Positions 1 through 9,200 of a stretch of 64,000 nucleotides of DNA are shown piece by piece; the first letter of the stretch is position 1; the number at the start of each line of letters is the position of its first letter. Below the pieces are notes generated by a model. It saw only the letters and a list, made by a program, of their open reading frames with translations. It did not search any database and was not told where the DNA came from. The stretch lies in the NCBI RefSeq assembly GCF_002024165.1, contig NZ_MWQN01000001.1:2108001-2172000 (forward strand), given 5' to 3'. The position numbers and the translations under genes were made by a program. Source of the stretch: Embleya scabrispora. GTDB taxonomy: Bacteria > Actinomycetota > Actinomycetes > Streptomycetales > Streptomycetaceae.

Positions 1-336
1 ACCGTCGCGCGGGTTCGGTCGCCGGGCGACCAACTCGGCCTGCTCCAGGCGGTCGATCGTGTTGGTCACGCTCGTCGGGTGCACCATCAGGCGCTCGCCG
101 ATCCGGGACAGCGGCAGCGAACCGGTCCGGCTGAAGGTGAGCAGGACCAGGGCCTCGTAGCGGGCGAAGGTCAGGCCGTACGGCTTGAGCACCGCGTCGG
201 CGCCGGCGAGCAGAATCTGCTGGGCACGCATGATCGAGGTGATGGCGACCATCGGCGGGCACTCGCCCCAGTGCTCTCGCCAGTGCTCGTCGGCACGCGT
301 GATCGGATCGAAGGGAAGGTTCAGTGGCTTCGGCAC
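1..336 (-). CDS. MarR-family transcriptional regulator (3' end off the window)
   Basis: Partial gene: 112 codons are visible and the C-terminus lies beyond base 1. The protein begins MPKPLNLPFDPITRADEHW (GTG start at 336) and contains a MarR winged helix: an LTFARYEALVLL helix, SLPLSRIGERLMVHPTSVTN as the recognition region, then the dimer-side segment IDRLEQAELVARR. There is no Shine-Dalgarno sequence; a TACGCT -10 box lies exactly six bases before the GTG, so the mRNA is probably leaderless. A near-perfect 16-base palindrome at 355-370 lies in the promoter spacer, suggesting autoregulation or regulation by another repressor. It is divergent from a second MarR gene. Members of this family near acyl-CoA mutase genes occur in streptomycetes; the ligand is unknown. 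Confidence 0.85.
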   Translation of the reverse strand, partial: MPKPLNLPFDPITRADEHWREHWGECPPMVAITSIMRAQQILLAGADAVLKPYGLTFARYEALVLLTFSRTGSLPLSRIGERLMVHPTSVTNTIDRLEQAELVARRPNPRDG

Positions 337-342
337 GGGCCG

Positions 343-370
343 AGCGTAGTGGAGGTTACCGATCGGTCAC
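343..370 (-). promoter_or_regulatory. Leaderless promoter and 16-bp palindromic operator of the first marR gene
   Basis: On the minus strand TACGCT (348-343) is followed by six bases and the GTG start at 336. Upstream, GTTACCGATCGGTCAC (355-370) is symmetric at 14 of 16 positions with a perfect ACCGATCGGT core. It sits where a repressor would block RNA polymerase. It also resembles the TTACY-N4-RGTAA sites in front of ccr and meaA, with one mismatch. Confidence 0.5.
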
Positions 371-418
371 GTGGCCGTCTCACTGCGTGCGGCGCGACGC
401 GCGGCAACCAAAAGGTCA

Positions 419-446
419 TTCAAGTTTCAACTAACTCCGGTATTCT
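419..446 (+). promoter_or_regulatory. Probable leaderless promoter and operator of the second marR gene
   Basis: TTCAAG (419-424), a 16-base spacer and TATTCT (441-446) are followed by six bases and the ATG at 453, with no ribosome-binding site. The -35 region overlaps AGTTTCAACT (423-432, 4-base inverted arms) and a TTCAA direct repeat, the kind of AT-rich symmetry MarR proteins bind. Autoregulation is inferred. Confidence 0.45.
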
Positions 447-452
447 TGATCC

Positions 453-953
453 ATGACCGATGCCGAGCCCAGATGGCTGAGCGATGAAGACCAGCACGTC
501 TGGCGCCAGATCATCGCCGTGATCAACATGCTGCCGCCGCGACTGGAGCGCGAACTCCAGCGCACGCACGGCCTGTCCCTGCACGACTACCAGATCCTGG
601 TGCAGATCTCGGAGCACCCGCGGCAGGAGGTGCGGCTGAGCGATCTGGCCGAGGCGACCCAGCAGTCCAAGAGCCGGCTCTCGCACCAGATGACCCGGAT
701 GGAGAACGCCGGCCTGGTCGCGCGCCGCAACTGCCCCACGGACCGCCGCGGGGCCTACGCGGTGCTCACCGAGGAGGGCTGGGAGGCGCTTCGGGCCGCC
801 GCGCCCACGCACGTCGAGAGTGTCCGCGAGCACCTGATGGACGTGATGACGCCGGCCCAGAAACAAACGGTCGGCGAGGCGTTCGGCGCGGTGGCCGCCA
901 AACTCCGCCCAGCCGCCCGCGCCGCGGTCTGCCCCTCCACACAAGAATGCTGA
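453..953 (+). CDS. MarR-family transcriptional regulator, AbsC-like
   Basis: 166-residue winged-helix regulator. The DNA-binding region (about residues 50-105) reads LHDYQILVQISEHP, then VRLSDLAEATQQSKSRLSHQ (helix-turn-helix) and the wing with NCPTDRRGAYAVLTEEG. The flanking N- and C-terminal helices would form the dimer interface. The start RWLSDEDQHVWRQ resembles the MarR subgroup that includes S. coelicolor AbsC (SCO5405), a zinc-responsive regulator of antibiotic genes; orthology is inferred from memory of that locus. Start ATG at 453 is set by the -10 box six bases upstream and lack of a ribosome-binding site. The 3' end is followed by a repeat array. Confidence 0.85.
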   Translation: MTDAEPRWLSDEDQHVWRQIIAVINMLPPRLERELQRTHGLSLHDYQILVQISEHPRQEVRLSDLAEATQQSKSRLSHQMTRMENAGLVARRNCPTDRRGAYAVLTEEGWEALRAAAPTHVESVREHLMDVMTPAQKQTVGEAFGAVAAKLRPAARAAVCPSTQEC

Positions 954-1012
954 AGCCTCCCGGCCACGCGGCTCGCTATTCGCTGTTCGCGTGGTGAGCC
1001 CCGTCCACCCGA

Positions 1013-1437
1013 CCGTCCTCAAACGCCGGACGGGCTGGAATTGGCTTGGCCCTGGTGCACAGGCTGTGGTCGGACAATCCGCAGCCCATGCACCAAAGCC
1101 AACCAAAATCAGCCCGTCCGGCGCTTGAGGACGGCAAGCACGAGCCCGGCCCACCACGCGAACAGCGAAACCGCGGCCCACGCACCAAAGCCGAACCAAC
1201 CCAGCCCGTCCGGCGCTTGAGGACGGCAAGCACGACCTCGGTCCACCACGCGAACAGCGAAACCGCGGCCCACACGCCGAAGCCGACCAAACCAGCCCGT
1301 CCGGCGTTTGAGGACGGCAAGCACGAGCCCGGCCCACCACGCGAGCAGCGAAACCGCAGCCCACGCGCCGAAGCCGAACCAACCCAGCCCGTCCGGCGTT
1401 TGAGGACGGCGAGCACGACCTCGGCTCACCGGCGAGC
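1013..1437. repeat. 92-bp tandem array carrying the streptomycete GTCCGGCGYTTGAGGAC repeat
   Basis: The 489-base gap between the marR and meaB stop codons is filled by repeats. The core AGCCCGTCCGGCGYTTGAG with flanks occurs in direct orientation at 1110-1135, 1201-1226, 1293-1318 and 1385-1410, so the period is 91-92 bases; an inverted copy lies at 1013-1037. Each core folds as CCGTCC...GGACGG with a 9-base loop. Between cores the units share a 'cccaccacgcgaacagcgaa'-like filler. Open frames run through the array in several frames, but their translations simply follow the repeat period and are not genes. Confidence 0.9.
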
Positions 1438-1442
1438 CGTGG

Positions 1443-2393
1443 CTAGGCTCCCAGGCTCGTGATCAGGTCGTCCGCGGCCGAATACGGGTCCATGGACCCG
1501 GACAGCACCCGGTCCGCCAGCTCCTCCAGCCGCCGCCCACCCCGCAGGTCGCCGATGCGCGCCCGCAGCGCGGTGACCGCGATCGCCTCCACCTCGTCCG
1601 CCACCCGCCGGCGTCGCCGAAGCCGCAGTTCGCCGCCCGCCTCCATCCAGGCCCGGTGCTTCTCGAGTGCCTCGACCACCTCGTCCACACCCTCCCCGCG
1701 CGAGGCCACGGTCTTGACGATCGGCGGACGCCAGTCCCCCGGCCCCCGCGCCTCGCCGAGCGAAAGCATGTGGCCGAGTTCACGCGCGGTCGTCGCCGCA
1801 CCGTCCCGGTCCGCCTTGTTGACCACGTACAGGTCGCCGATCTCCAGGATCCCGGCCTTGGCCGCCTGGATCCCGTCGCCCATGCCCGGCGCCAACAGCA
1901 CCACGGTGCTGTCCGCCATCGAGGCGATCTCCACCTCCGACTGGCCGACCCCCACCGTCTCCACGACGACCACGTCGCACCCCGCCGCGTCCAGCACGCG
2001 CAGCGCCTGCGGCGTGGACCAGGCCAGCCCGCCGAGGTGCCCGCGCGAGGCCATCGAGCGGATGTACACGCCCGGGTCGGTCGCATGGTCCTGCATCCGC
2101 ACCCGGTCCCCGAGCAGCGCGCCGCCCGAGAACGGCGAGGACGGGTCCACCGCGAGCACGCCGACCCGCCGACCCAGCCGGCGGTACGCGCTCACCAGCG
2201 CGGTCGTGGAGGTCGACTTGCCCACTCCGGGCGAGCCGGTCAGCCCGATCACGTAGGCGTTGCCGGTCAGCGGCGCGAGCGCGGCCATCACCTCGCGCAA
2301 CCGCGGCGAGGCGTCCTCGACCATCGAGATCAGCCGGGCCACCGCCCGCGGCTTGCCCTCCCGGGCCTGGGCCACCAACGTCGCGACATCCAT
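1443..2393 (-). CDS. meaB: MeaB/ArgK-type GTPase, chaperone of acyl-CoA mutases
   Basis: 316-residue G3E-family GTPase. It protects and reloads adenosylcobalamin in methylmalonyl-CoA-type mutases. Seen: Walker A GSPGVGKS at residues 53-60, the DPSSPFSGGALLGDRVRM switch region, VVVETVGVGQSEVEIA, and NKAD for guanine recognition, followed by a C-terminal dimerisation region. Start ATG at 2393 is preceded by GAGG six bases away and matches the usual N-terminus (DVATLVAQAREGKPRA); an in-frame ATG at 2405 is possible. It lies downstream of the thiolase gene on the same strand, separated by two hairpins. Its client is probably MeaA encoded at 40.1-42.2 kb, although a methylmalonyl-CoA mutase outside the window is equally possible. 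Confidence 0.93.
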   Translation of the reverse strand: MDVATLVAQAREGKPRAVARLISMVEDASPRLREVMAALAPLTGNAYVIGLTGSPGVGKSTSTTALVSAYRRLGRRVGVLAVDPSSPFSGGALLGDRVRMQDHATDPGVYIRSMASRGHLGGLAWSTPQALRVLDAAGCDVVVVETVGVGQSEVEIASMADSTVVLLAPGMGDGIQAAKAGILEIGDLYVVNKADRDGAATTARELGHMLSLGEARGPGDWRPPIVKTVASRGEGVDEVVEALEKHRAWMEAGGELRLRRRRRVADEVEAIAVTALRARIGDLRGGRRLEELADRVLSGSMDPYSAADDLITSLGA

Positions 2394-2530
2394 CCCCGAC
2401 CTCATGCGCCACCGCTTCCCTGCTCGGATACCGGATATGCCGAAACGACCCCGCAGTCGGCGAGCCCGTCGCACCACAGTGCGCGCCCCGCGACTGCGAG
2501 ATCGTTTCAGGTGGATCGATTCCGCGGAAC

Positions 2531-2586
2531 CGTACGGTCGCTCAGCCGTACGATCCGGACCGGTTCACACGTGTGGACCGAACCGG
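2531..2586 (-). terminator. Two tandem hairpins between thiolase and meaB
   Basis: CCGGTTC (2560-2566) pairs with GAACCGG (2580-2586), enclosing the palindrome CACACGTGTG; it starts 1 base after the thiolase stop codon. CGTACGG (2531-2537) pairs with CCGTACG (2546-2552). Neither has a T-run, so these may slow or stabilise rather than terminate transcription. Either hairpin could work in both directions. Confidence 0.5.
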
Positions 2587-2587
2587 C

Positions 2588-3775
2588 TCAGGCGCCCGGG
2601 ACGGTGAGGATCAGCGCGTCGCCCTGGCCGCCGCCACCGCACAGCGCCGCCGCACCCGTACCGCCGCCGCGGCGCTTGAGCTCCAGCGCCAGGTGCAGCA
2701 CCACGCGGGCGCCGGACATGCCGATCGGGTGGCCGAGCGCGATCGCGCCGCCGTTGACGTTGACCTTGTCCGTGCTCACCCCGAGGTCGCGCATCGACTG
2801 CACGGCCACCGCCGCGAACGCCTCGTTGATCTCGATCAGATCGAGGTCGTCGACGGTCAGGCCCTGCTTGCCCAGCGCGTGCTTGATCGCGTTCGAGGGC
2901 TGCGACTGGAGCGAGTTGTCCGGGCCCGCGACGTTGCCGTGCGCGCCGATCTCGGCCAGCCACTCCAGGCCCAGTTCCTCGGCCTTGGCCTTGCTCATCA
3001 CCACGACCGCGGCGGCGCCGTCGGAGATCTGCGAGGACGTGCCCGCGGTGATCGTGCCGTCCTTGCTGAACGCCGGACGCAGCTTGCCCAGCGACTCGGC
3101 GGTGGTGTCCGGGCGGATGCCCTCGTCGGCGGCGAACACGACCGGCTCGCCCCGGCGCTGCGGAATCTCCACCGGCACGATCTCGGCGTCGAAGATCCCA
3201 TTCTTCGCGGCGGCGGCGGCGCGCTGGTGGGACAGCGCGCCCACCGCGTCCTGCTCCTCGCGCGAGATGTCCAGCTTCGTGTTGTGGTGCTCGGTCGACT
3301 CGCCCATCGGGATGTTGTCGAACGCGTCGGTGAGGCCGTCGTAGGCCATCGCGTCGAGCATCTCGACCGCGCCGTACTTGAAGCCCTCGCGCGACTTGGG
3401 CAGCAGGTGCGGGGCGTTGGTCATCGACTCCATGCCGCCCGCGACCACGATGTCGAACTCGCCCGCGCGGATCAACTGGTCGGCCAGCGCGATCGCGTCC
3501 AGGCCGGAGAGACAGACTTTGTTGACGGTCAGCGAGGGCACGTTCATCGGGATGCCGGCCTTGACCGACGCCTGTCGGGCGGGCATCTGCCCGGCGCCCG
3601 CCTGGAGCACCTGGCCCATGATCACGTACTGGACCTGGTCCCCGGTGACACCCGCGCGCTCGAGCGCGGACTTGATCGCGATGGCGCCGAGGTCGGTGCC
3701 GGAGAAGCCCTTGAGGGAGCCGAGCAGTCGGCCCATGGGGGTACGGGCCCCGGCGACGATGACAGAACCGGCCAT
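2588..3775 (-). CDS. Acetyl-CoA C-acetyltransferase (biosynthetic thiolase)
   Basis: 395-residue thiolase that condenses two acetyl-CoA to acetoacetyl-CoA, or the reverse. The catalytic residues are all visible: nucleophile Cys88 in NKVCLSG, His349 in GHPIG and Cys379 in [12 protein letters not shown] (317-320) is also present. Start ATG at 3775 is preceded by GGAGG eight bases upstream; an upstream in-frame extension to 3940 lacks family similarity. It is divergent from the methylmalonyl-CoA epimerase gene across 257 bases containing a palindrome (3989-4002) shared with ccr. In this setting it probably feeds acetoacetyl-CoA to hydroxybutyryl-CoA dehydrogenase and then Ccr. Confidence 0.95.
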   Translation of the reverse strand: MAGSVIVAGARTPMGRLLGSLKGFSGTDLGAIAIKSALERAGVTGDQVQYVIMGQVLQAGAGQMPARQASVKAGIPMNVPSLTVNKVCLSGLDAIALADQLIRAGEFDIVVAGGMESMTNAPHLLPKSREGFKYGAVEMLDAMAYDGLTDAFDNIPMGESTEHHNTKLDISREEQDAVGALSHQRAAAAAKNGIFDAEIVPVEIPQRRGEPVVFAADEGIRPDTTAESLGKLRPAFSKDGTITAGTSSQISDGAAAVVVMSKAKAEELGLEWLAEIGAHGNVAGPDNSLQSQPSNAIKHALGKQGLTVDDLDLIEINEAFAAVAVQSMRDLGVSTDKVNVNGGAIALGHPIGMSGARVVLHLALELKRRGGGTGAAALCGGGGQGDALILTVPGA

Positions 3776-3988
3776 GAGGGTGGCCTCCACAACTTTATGG
3801 TCGGGGTGCCATCGCCAGGCGGGCCGGGCGACGTGCGGCATCCCCGCGACGGACGTGAAGTTGTTCCGGAACCTACCCGGAAGGGCGCCGACCGGTGCAG
3901 GGGGTCCCGATGTGACGGAACCCACCCTCACGCCCGGCACGAATCGGGTGTGCTCTCGCCCATAGTCTCGGAACGAAGGGTCGGGTAT

Positions 3989-4002
3989 CTACTCGCAGGT
4001 AA
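3989..4002. promoter_or_regulatory. Candidate acyl-CoA regulon operator between thiolase and epimerase
   Basis: CTACTCGCAGGTAA is a 14-base inverted repeat of the form YTACY-N4-RGTAR, with arms TACY/RGTA. It lies 30 bases before the epimerase ATG and could control both divergent genes. I could not identify convincing -35/-10 boxes around it. Confidence 0.45.
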
Positions 4003-4032
4003 CCCGCAATTTCTCGACGACCTCGGGAGGCC

Positions 4033-4473
4033 ATGGTGCTCACACGCATCGATCACATCGGCATCGCCTGTCACAACCTCGACGAGACGGTGGACTTCTA
4101 CACAACGACCTACGGATTCGAGGTGTTCCACACCGAGATCAACGAGGAGCAGGGCGTCCGCGAGGCGATGCTCAAGATCAACGAGACGTCGGACGGCGGC
4201 GCGTCCTACCTCCAACTCCTGGAGCCGATCCGCGAGGACTCCGCGGTCGGCAAGTGGCTGGCCAAGAACGGCGAGGGTGTGCACCACATCGCGTTCGGCA
4301 CCGCCGACGTGGACGCGGACGCGGCGGCGATCGGGGCCAAGGGCGTCCGGGTGCTGTACGACGAGCCGCGGCGTGGTTCGATGGGTTCGCGCATCACGTT
4401 CCTGCACCCCAAGGACTGTCACGGCGTGCTCACCGAACTGGTGACCTCGGCCGCGCCCGACGCGGAGCACTGA
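4033..4473 (+). CDS. mce: Methylmalonyl-CoA (possibly ethylmalonyl-CoA) epimerase
   Basis: 146-residue vicinal-oxygen-chelate protein that interconverts (R)- and (S)-methylmalonyl-CoA; related enzymes also epimerise ethylmalonyl-CoA. Two beta-alpha-beta-beta-beta modules are seen. Predicted metal ligands by comparison with the Propionibacterium enzyme are His8 (RIDHIG), Gln61 (YLQLLEP), His84 or His85 (GVHHIAF) and Glu135 (VLTELV). Start ATG at 4033 has GGAGG just upstream. It stands alone, divergent from thiolase, and sits upstream of ccr. With MeaB and MeaA it links propionyl/ethylmalonyl units to polyketide extenders and succinyl-CoA. Confidence 0.93.
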   Translation: MVLTRIDHIGIACHNLDETVDFYTTTYGFEVFHTEINEEQGVREAMLKINETSDGGASYLQLLEPIREDSAVGKWLAKNGEGVHHIAFGTADVDADAAAIGAKGVRVLYDEPRRGSMGSRITFLHPKDCHGVLTELVTSAAPDAEH

Positions 4474-4809
4474 ACCACCGGGCCCGGCGTCGACCACCGG
4501 GCCCGGAATTCGGCCCGCGACATCGCGCGGCCACTCGCAACAGCGCGCGACCGCGCGCAACCAACTGTGACAGCGCATCACAGCGCGCCGGCCTGCGGCA
4601 TCCCGCGGCGGCGCCCGGCCGGCCGCGCCATCCCGCGGAACCGGCCGCTCGTCAACGGACAGATCGTCAAAGCGACGGCGGAGTTCCTGTGACTTCGCCC
4701 CTTGTCGCTTTTATGCCGAACGCCTAGCGTTACCAGCGAGTAAGTTCAGCGAAGCTCGGCAATCCCTGATGTTTCTCGTGCTTCAACCGCCGACCCATGG
4801 AGGCCGACG
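4474..4809 (+). other. 336-bp intergenic region upstream of ccr
   Basis: The first part holds a direct repeat (CCACCGGGCCCGG twice, from 4475 and about 4496) and short GCGC-rich inverted repeats that may end the epimerase transcript. The second part holds the ccr promoter and operator (4702-4743). No gene is seen. Confidence 0.6.
4702..4743 (+). promoter_or_regulatory. ccr promoter with an operator overlapping -10 and start site
   Basis: TTGTCG (4702-4707), 17 bases, TAGCGT (4725-4730) match a housekeeping streptomycete promoter. TTACCAGCGAGTAA (4730-4743) begins on the last base of the -10 box and covers the expected start site near 4737. That is a typical repressor position, and the palindrome has the form seen at three other acyl-CoA genes in the window. 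Confidence 0.65.
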
Positions 4810-6147
4810 ATGAAGGAGATCCTCGACGCCATCCTCGCGGGGGACACCCCCAAGGAGGCGTACGCAGCGCTCCCGCTTCCCGACTCGTACCGCGCCGTCA
4901 CCGTCCACAAGGACGAGGAGACGATGTTCGAGGGCATGGAATCGCGGGACAAGGATCCGCGTCAGTCGCTGCACGTCGATGACGTGCCGCTGCCCGAACT
5001 CGGCCCCGGCGAAGCCCTCGTCGCCGTGATGGCCAGTGCGATCAACTACAACACCGTGTGGACCGCGCTCTTCGAGCCGGTCTCCACGTTCCGCTTCCTG
5101 GAGAAGTACGGCCGCGCGTCGGACCTGTCCAAGCGGCACGATCTGCCGTACCACGTGGTCGGCTCCGACCTCGCGGGCGTGGTCCTGCGCACCGGTGCGG
5201 GCGTCAACGCCTGGAAGCCCGGCGACGAGGTGGTCGCGCACTGCCTGTCCGTCGAGCTGGAGAGCCCCGACGGGCACGCCGACACCATGCTCGACCCGGA
5301 GCAGCGGATCTGGGGCTTCGAGACCAACTTCGGCGGCCTCGCCCAGATCGCCCTGGTCAAGAGCAACCAGCTGATGCCGAAGCCGGCGCACCTGTCGTGG
5401 GAAGAGGCCGCCTCGCCGGGCCTGGTCAACTCGACGGCGTACCGCCAGCTCGTCTCGCGCAACGGCGCCGGCATGAAGCAGGGCGACAACGTGCTGATCT
5501 GGGGCGCCTCCGGCGGCCTGGGCTCGTACGCGACGCAGTTCGCCCTGGCCGGCGGCGCGACGCCGATCTGCGTGGTGTCCTCCGAGGACAAGGCGCAGTT
5601 GTGCCGGGACATGGGCGCCGAGCTGGTGATCGACCGGCGGGCCGAGGACTTCCGCTTCTGGAAGGACGAGCACACCCAGGACACCCGCGAGTGGAACCGG
5701 TTCGGCAAGCGCATCCGCGAACTCACCGGTGGCGAGGACGTGGACATCGTCTTCGAGCACCCGGGCCGCGAGACGTTCGGCGCCTCGGTCTACGTCACCC
5801 GCAAGGGCGGCACCATCGTGACCTGCGCCTCGACGTCGGGCTACATGCACGAGTACGACAACCGCTACCTGTGGATGAGCCTGAAGCGGATCGTCGGCTC
5901 GCACTTCGCCAACTATCGGGAGGCCTGGGAGGCCAACCGGCTCGTGGCGAAGGGTAGGATTCACCCGACGTTGTCGCGCACCTACGCTCTGGAAGAGACC
6001 GGCCAGGCGGCCCGGGACGTCCACCGGAACCTGCACCAGGGCAAGGTGGGCGTACTGTGTCTCGCACCGGAGGAGGGGCTGGGGGTTCGGGACGTCGAGA
6101 TGCGCGCGCGGCATATCGACGCCATCAACCGCTTTCGTAACGTCTGA
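4810..6147 (+). CDS. ccr: Crotonyl-CoA carboxylase/reductase
   Basis: 445-residue NADPH-dependent enzyme that reductively carboxylates crotonyl-CoA to (2S)-ethylmalonyl-CoA, the key step of the ethylmalonyl-CoA pathway and a source of polyketide extender units. It is an MDR-fold protein with cofactor loop WGASGGLGS (231-239). The four residues known to bind CO2 in the Kitasatospora setae enzyme are present at identical numbers: Asn81, Phe170, Glu171 and His365. Start ATG at 4810 has GGAGG six bases upstream. It is transcribed alone from a promoter carrying a palindromic operator, and is followed by scy. Length is normal; I see no defect. Confidence 0.97.
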   Translation: MKEILDAILAGDTPKEAYAALPLPDSYRAVTVHKDEETMFEGMESRDKDPRQSLHVDDVPLPELGPGEALVAVMASAINYNTVWTALFEPVSTFRFLEKYGRASDLSKRHDLPYHVVGSDLAGVVLRTGAGVNAWKPGDEVVAHCLSVELESPDGHADTMLDPEQRIWGFETNFGGLAQIALVKSNQLMPKPAHLSWEEAASPGLVNSTAYRQLVSRNGAGMKQGDNVLIWGASGGLGSYATQFALAGGATPICVVSSEDKAQLCRDMGAELVIDRRAEDFRFWKDEHTQDTREWNRFGKRIRELTGGEDVDIVFEHPGRETFGASVYVTRKGGTIVTCASTSGYMHEYDNRYLWMSLKRIVGSHFANYREAWEANRLVAKGRIHPTLSRTYALEETGQAARDVHRNLHQGKVGVLCLAPEEGLGVRDVEMRARHIDAINRFRNV

Positions 6148-6285
6148 CGGCGGTCCCTGGATCTGAGACCATTCTCCCTGGTAGTCAATGCGGTACGGGC
6201 GGTTCCGGATGATTCTCGGGGTCGTTTCGTCACCAACCGGTCGGAAACGGCCGATTTGCAGTACTGAAACGTACGCGGCCAGGGG

Positions 6286-9200
6286 ATGGAGTGGGACCCC
6301 ACAGTGCGGGGCTACGACCGCTACCAAGTCGACGAGCATCTCGAACAGCTCGACGACGAGATCAAGCGGCTGAAGAAGGAGCGCGACGACACCGTCGCCC
6401 ACGCGGAGGACCTCGGCTATCAGGTCGAGGTTCTCCGCGCGAAGCTGCATGACCTTCGCCGCCAGCTCGCCACACCCCGATTCGACAGCATCGGCGGCCA
6501 GGCCGAGCAGATGTTGCGCAACGCGCAACTGCAGGCCGACCAGGTCCGCGCCGACGCCGAGCGCGAGTTGCAGGAGTCGCGCGCGACCACGCAGCGCCTG
6601 CTCCAGGAGGCCGCCGCCCGCTCGGCCCGACTGGAGGCCGACTGGCAGGCCGAGGTCATGGAGCGCCGTCGGCGCCTCGACGAGGAGCTGGCCCAGGCCC
6701 GACAGGCCACCGAGGCCCGGGTCAACGAGAACGTCGCGTGGGCCGAGCAGTTGCGTGCCCAGGCCGAGGAGCGCGCCCGCCAACTCCTGGACAACGCCCG
6801 CACCGAGGCCGAGCGGGTCGCCGCCGCCGCCCGCGAGCAGGCGGCCGGCACCAACGAGAGCACCCGCGCCGAGGTCGAATCGCTGCTGTCGCGCGCGCAG
6901 AGCGACGCGGACCGGGTGGTCGCCGAGGCCAAGGCCCGGGCGAGCGCGGCCGTGGACCAGTCCGAGCAGTTGCGCACCGAGACCCGCACCCGCGCGGAGA
7001 GCCTGGTCGGCGACGCCCGGGTGGAGGCCGCCCGGATCATCGGCGAGGCCCGGGCCGAGGCCGAGCGGGTCACCGGCGAGGCCGGCGCCCGGGCCCAGGG
7101 CGCGTCCGAGAACACCGCGAAACTGCTCGAATCGGCCCAGTTCGAGATCGAGCGGCTGCGGGCCGAGGCGGCCGGTGAGGCGGACCGCCGCCAGGCGGAG
7201 GCCCAGCGGCTGCTCCAGGGCGCCGAGGCCGAGGCGGGCGAGAAACTCGGCAAGGCCGCGACCGACGCCGAGGCACATCTGGCCAAGGCCCGCGCGGAGG
7301 CGGACAAGCTCACCGCCGAGGCCCGCGGCGCCGCCGAGCGGCTGCGCGCCGAGGCGATCGCCGAGGCGGACCGGCTGCGCGACGAGGCCCGGGCCGAGGC
7401 CGAGGCGCTACGCACCGACACCCGCGCCGAGTTGGACACCGCCCGCGAGGAAACCCTGGCTCGGGTCGACGAGTTGGAGGCCGGGGCGCGCGCGGAGATC
7501 GAGCGCCGCCGGCAGGAGGTGGACCGACTGCGGGCCGAGGCGCAGCAGTTGCTCACCAACGCCGAAGCCGGCGCGGCCGAGCGCCTGGAGACCGCCGCGC
7601 GGGCCGCCGACGACCTGATGGCCAAGTCCCGGTCCGAGGCGGAGCGGGTACAGAGCGAGGCCCGCACCGAGGCCGACGAGTTGCGCGCCCGGGCCCAGGC
7701 CGACGCCGAGGCGGTCGAGACGCGCACTCGCGCGTCGAGCGACCGGCTGGCGAACGAGGCGCGCGAATACGCCGAGCAGGTGCGTGCCCAGGCGGCCGAG
7801 AGCGCCGAGCAACTGCTCGAGGCGGCCCGTGCCGACTCCGGCAAGCTGCGCGAGAAGGCGGTCGCCGACACGCACCGGCTGCGTGAGATGACCAACCGTC
7901 AACAGGCGGAGGCCGCCGAGGAGTTGGAGCGGGCCCGGATCGAGGCGCAGACCCTGCGCAGCGAGGCCGCGGCCGCCGCCGAGCAGCTGCGCGAGGAGTC
8001 CGCGGCGCAGGCGGCGGAGCGGGTCGAGGCGGCCCGTGCCGAGGCCGAGCGGGTGCGTACCGAGGCCGCGGAGAACGCCGGTCGTTCGCACGCCGAGGCC
8101 GAGGAACTGGTGGCCAAGGCCCGGGCGGAGGCGCAGAAGGCGGGCGCCGACGCGAGTCGCGCCGCCGAGGAGTTGATCCGCTCCGCCGAGCAGGCCGCGG
8201 CCGAGCTGCGCGACCAGGCCCAGGCGCGGGCGGAGGCGATGCACGCCGAAGCGGAGCGGCAGGCCGCCGAGTTGCACACCCGGGCCGAGGAACTGCGGGC
8301 CCGGGCCGAGCAGTCCGCCGGCGAGGCCGAGGCCGCGCTGGACCGGGCCCGGGCCGACGCCGAGGCCACGATGGAGCACGCTCGCGCCGAGGCGGGCGCT
8401 CGTACCCAGTCGGCCGCGGTCAAGGCCGACGAACTGATCGGCAAGGCCCGCGAAGAGGCCGAGAAGGTCCTCACCGATTCGCGCCGAGAGGCCGACAAGG
8501 CCCTCACCGAGGCGCGTACCGAGGCGGAGAAGACCCTCGCCGACTCGCGCGAGGAGGCCGACCAGATGCGCTCGGCCGCGCGTCGCGACGCGTCCTCGAT
8601 GCGCGAGGAGGCGGAGGCCGAGACGCACGCGCTGCGCGAACGGACCGAGGCCGAGACGCGTGCACTTCGCGAGCAGACCGAGGCCGAGACGCGTGCACTT
8701 CGCGAGCAGACCGAGGCCGAGACCCGCGCGCTGCGCGAGGAGACCGAGCACACCGCACGAGCGCTGCGCGAGAGTTCGGAGAACGCGGCGGCGACCCTGC
8801 GCGAGGAGAGCACCGAGCAGGCCCGCACCCGGCTGGCCGCGGCCGACGCCGACGCGACCCGGATGCGGACCGAGGCGGAGGCCGCCGCCCAGGCGCTGCG
8901 CGAGAAGACCACCGAAACCGCCCGCTCGGTCCTGGAACAGGCCGACGAGGAGGCCGAGCGCATGCGCACGGAGGCCGAGACGGCCGCCCGCACGCTGCGC
9001 GAGGAGACCACCGAGACCGCCCGTTCGGTCCTGGAGCAGGCCGACGCCGAGGCCGAGCGCATGCGCACCGAGGCGGAGGGCGCCGCGCACACGCTGCGTA
9101 CGGAGACCGCCGCGACCGTGCGCGCCGCGCTGGACAAGGCCGAGAAGGACGCCGCGCGGATGCGGGCCGAGGGCGAGGAGACCGCGCTCGGCATCCTGGA

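Noticed and set aside
1013-1437. CRISPR-like array
   Set aside because: The repeats are longer than CRISPR units, the filler between them is itself repeated rather than unique, and no cas genes are present.
420-1462. Several long open frames on both strands through 1.0-1.46 kb, with repeated PQTPDGL- or RLRTAS-type peptides
   Set aside because: Their amino-acid periods equal the 92-base DNA repeat, they overlap a real MarR gene, and all frames are open because the repeat is GC-rich. They are not proteins.
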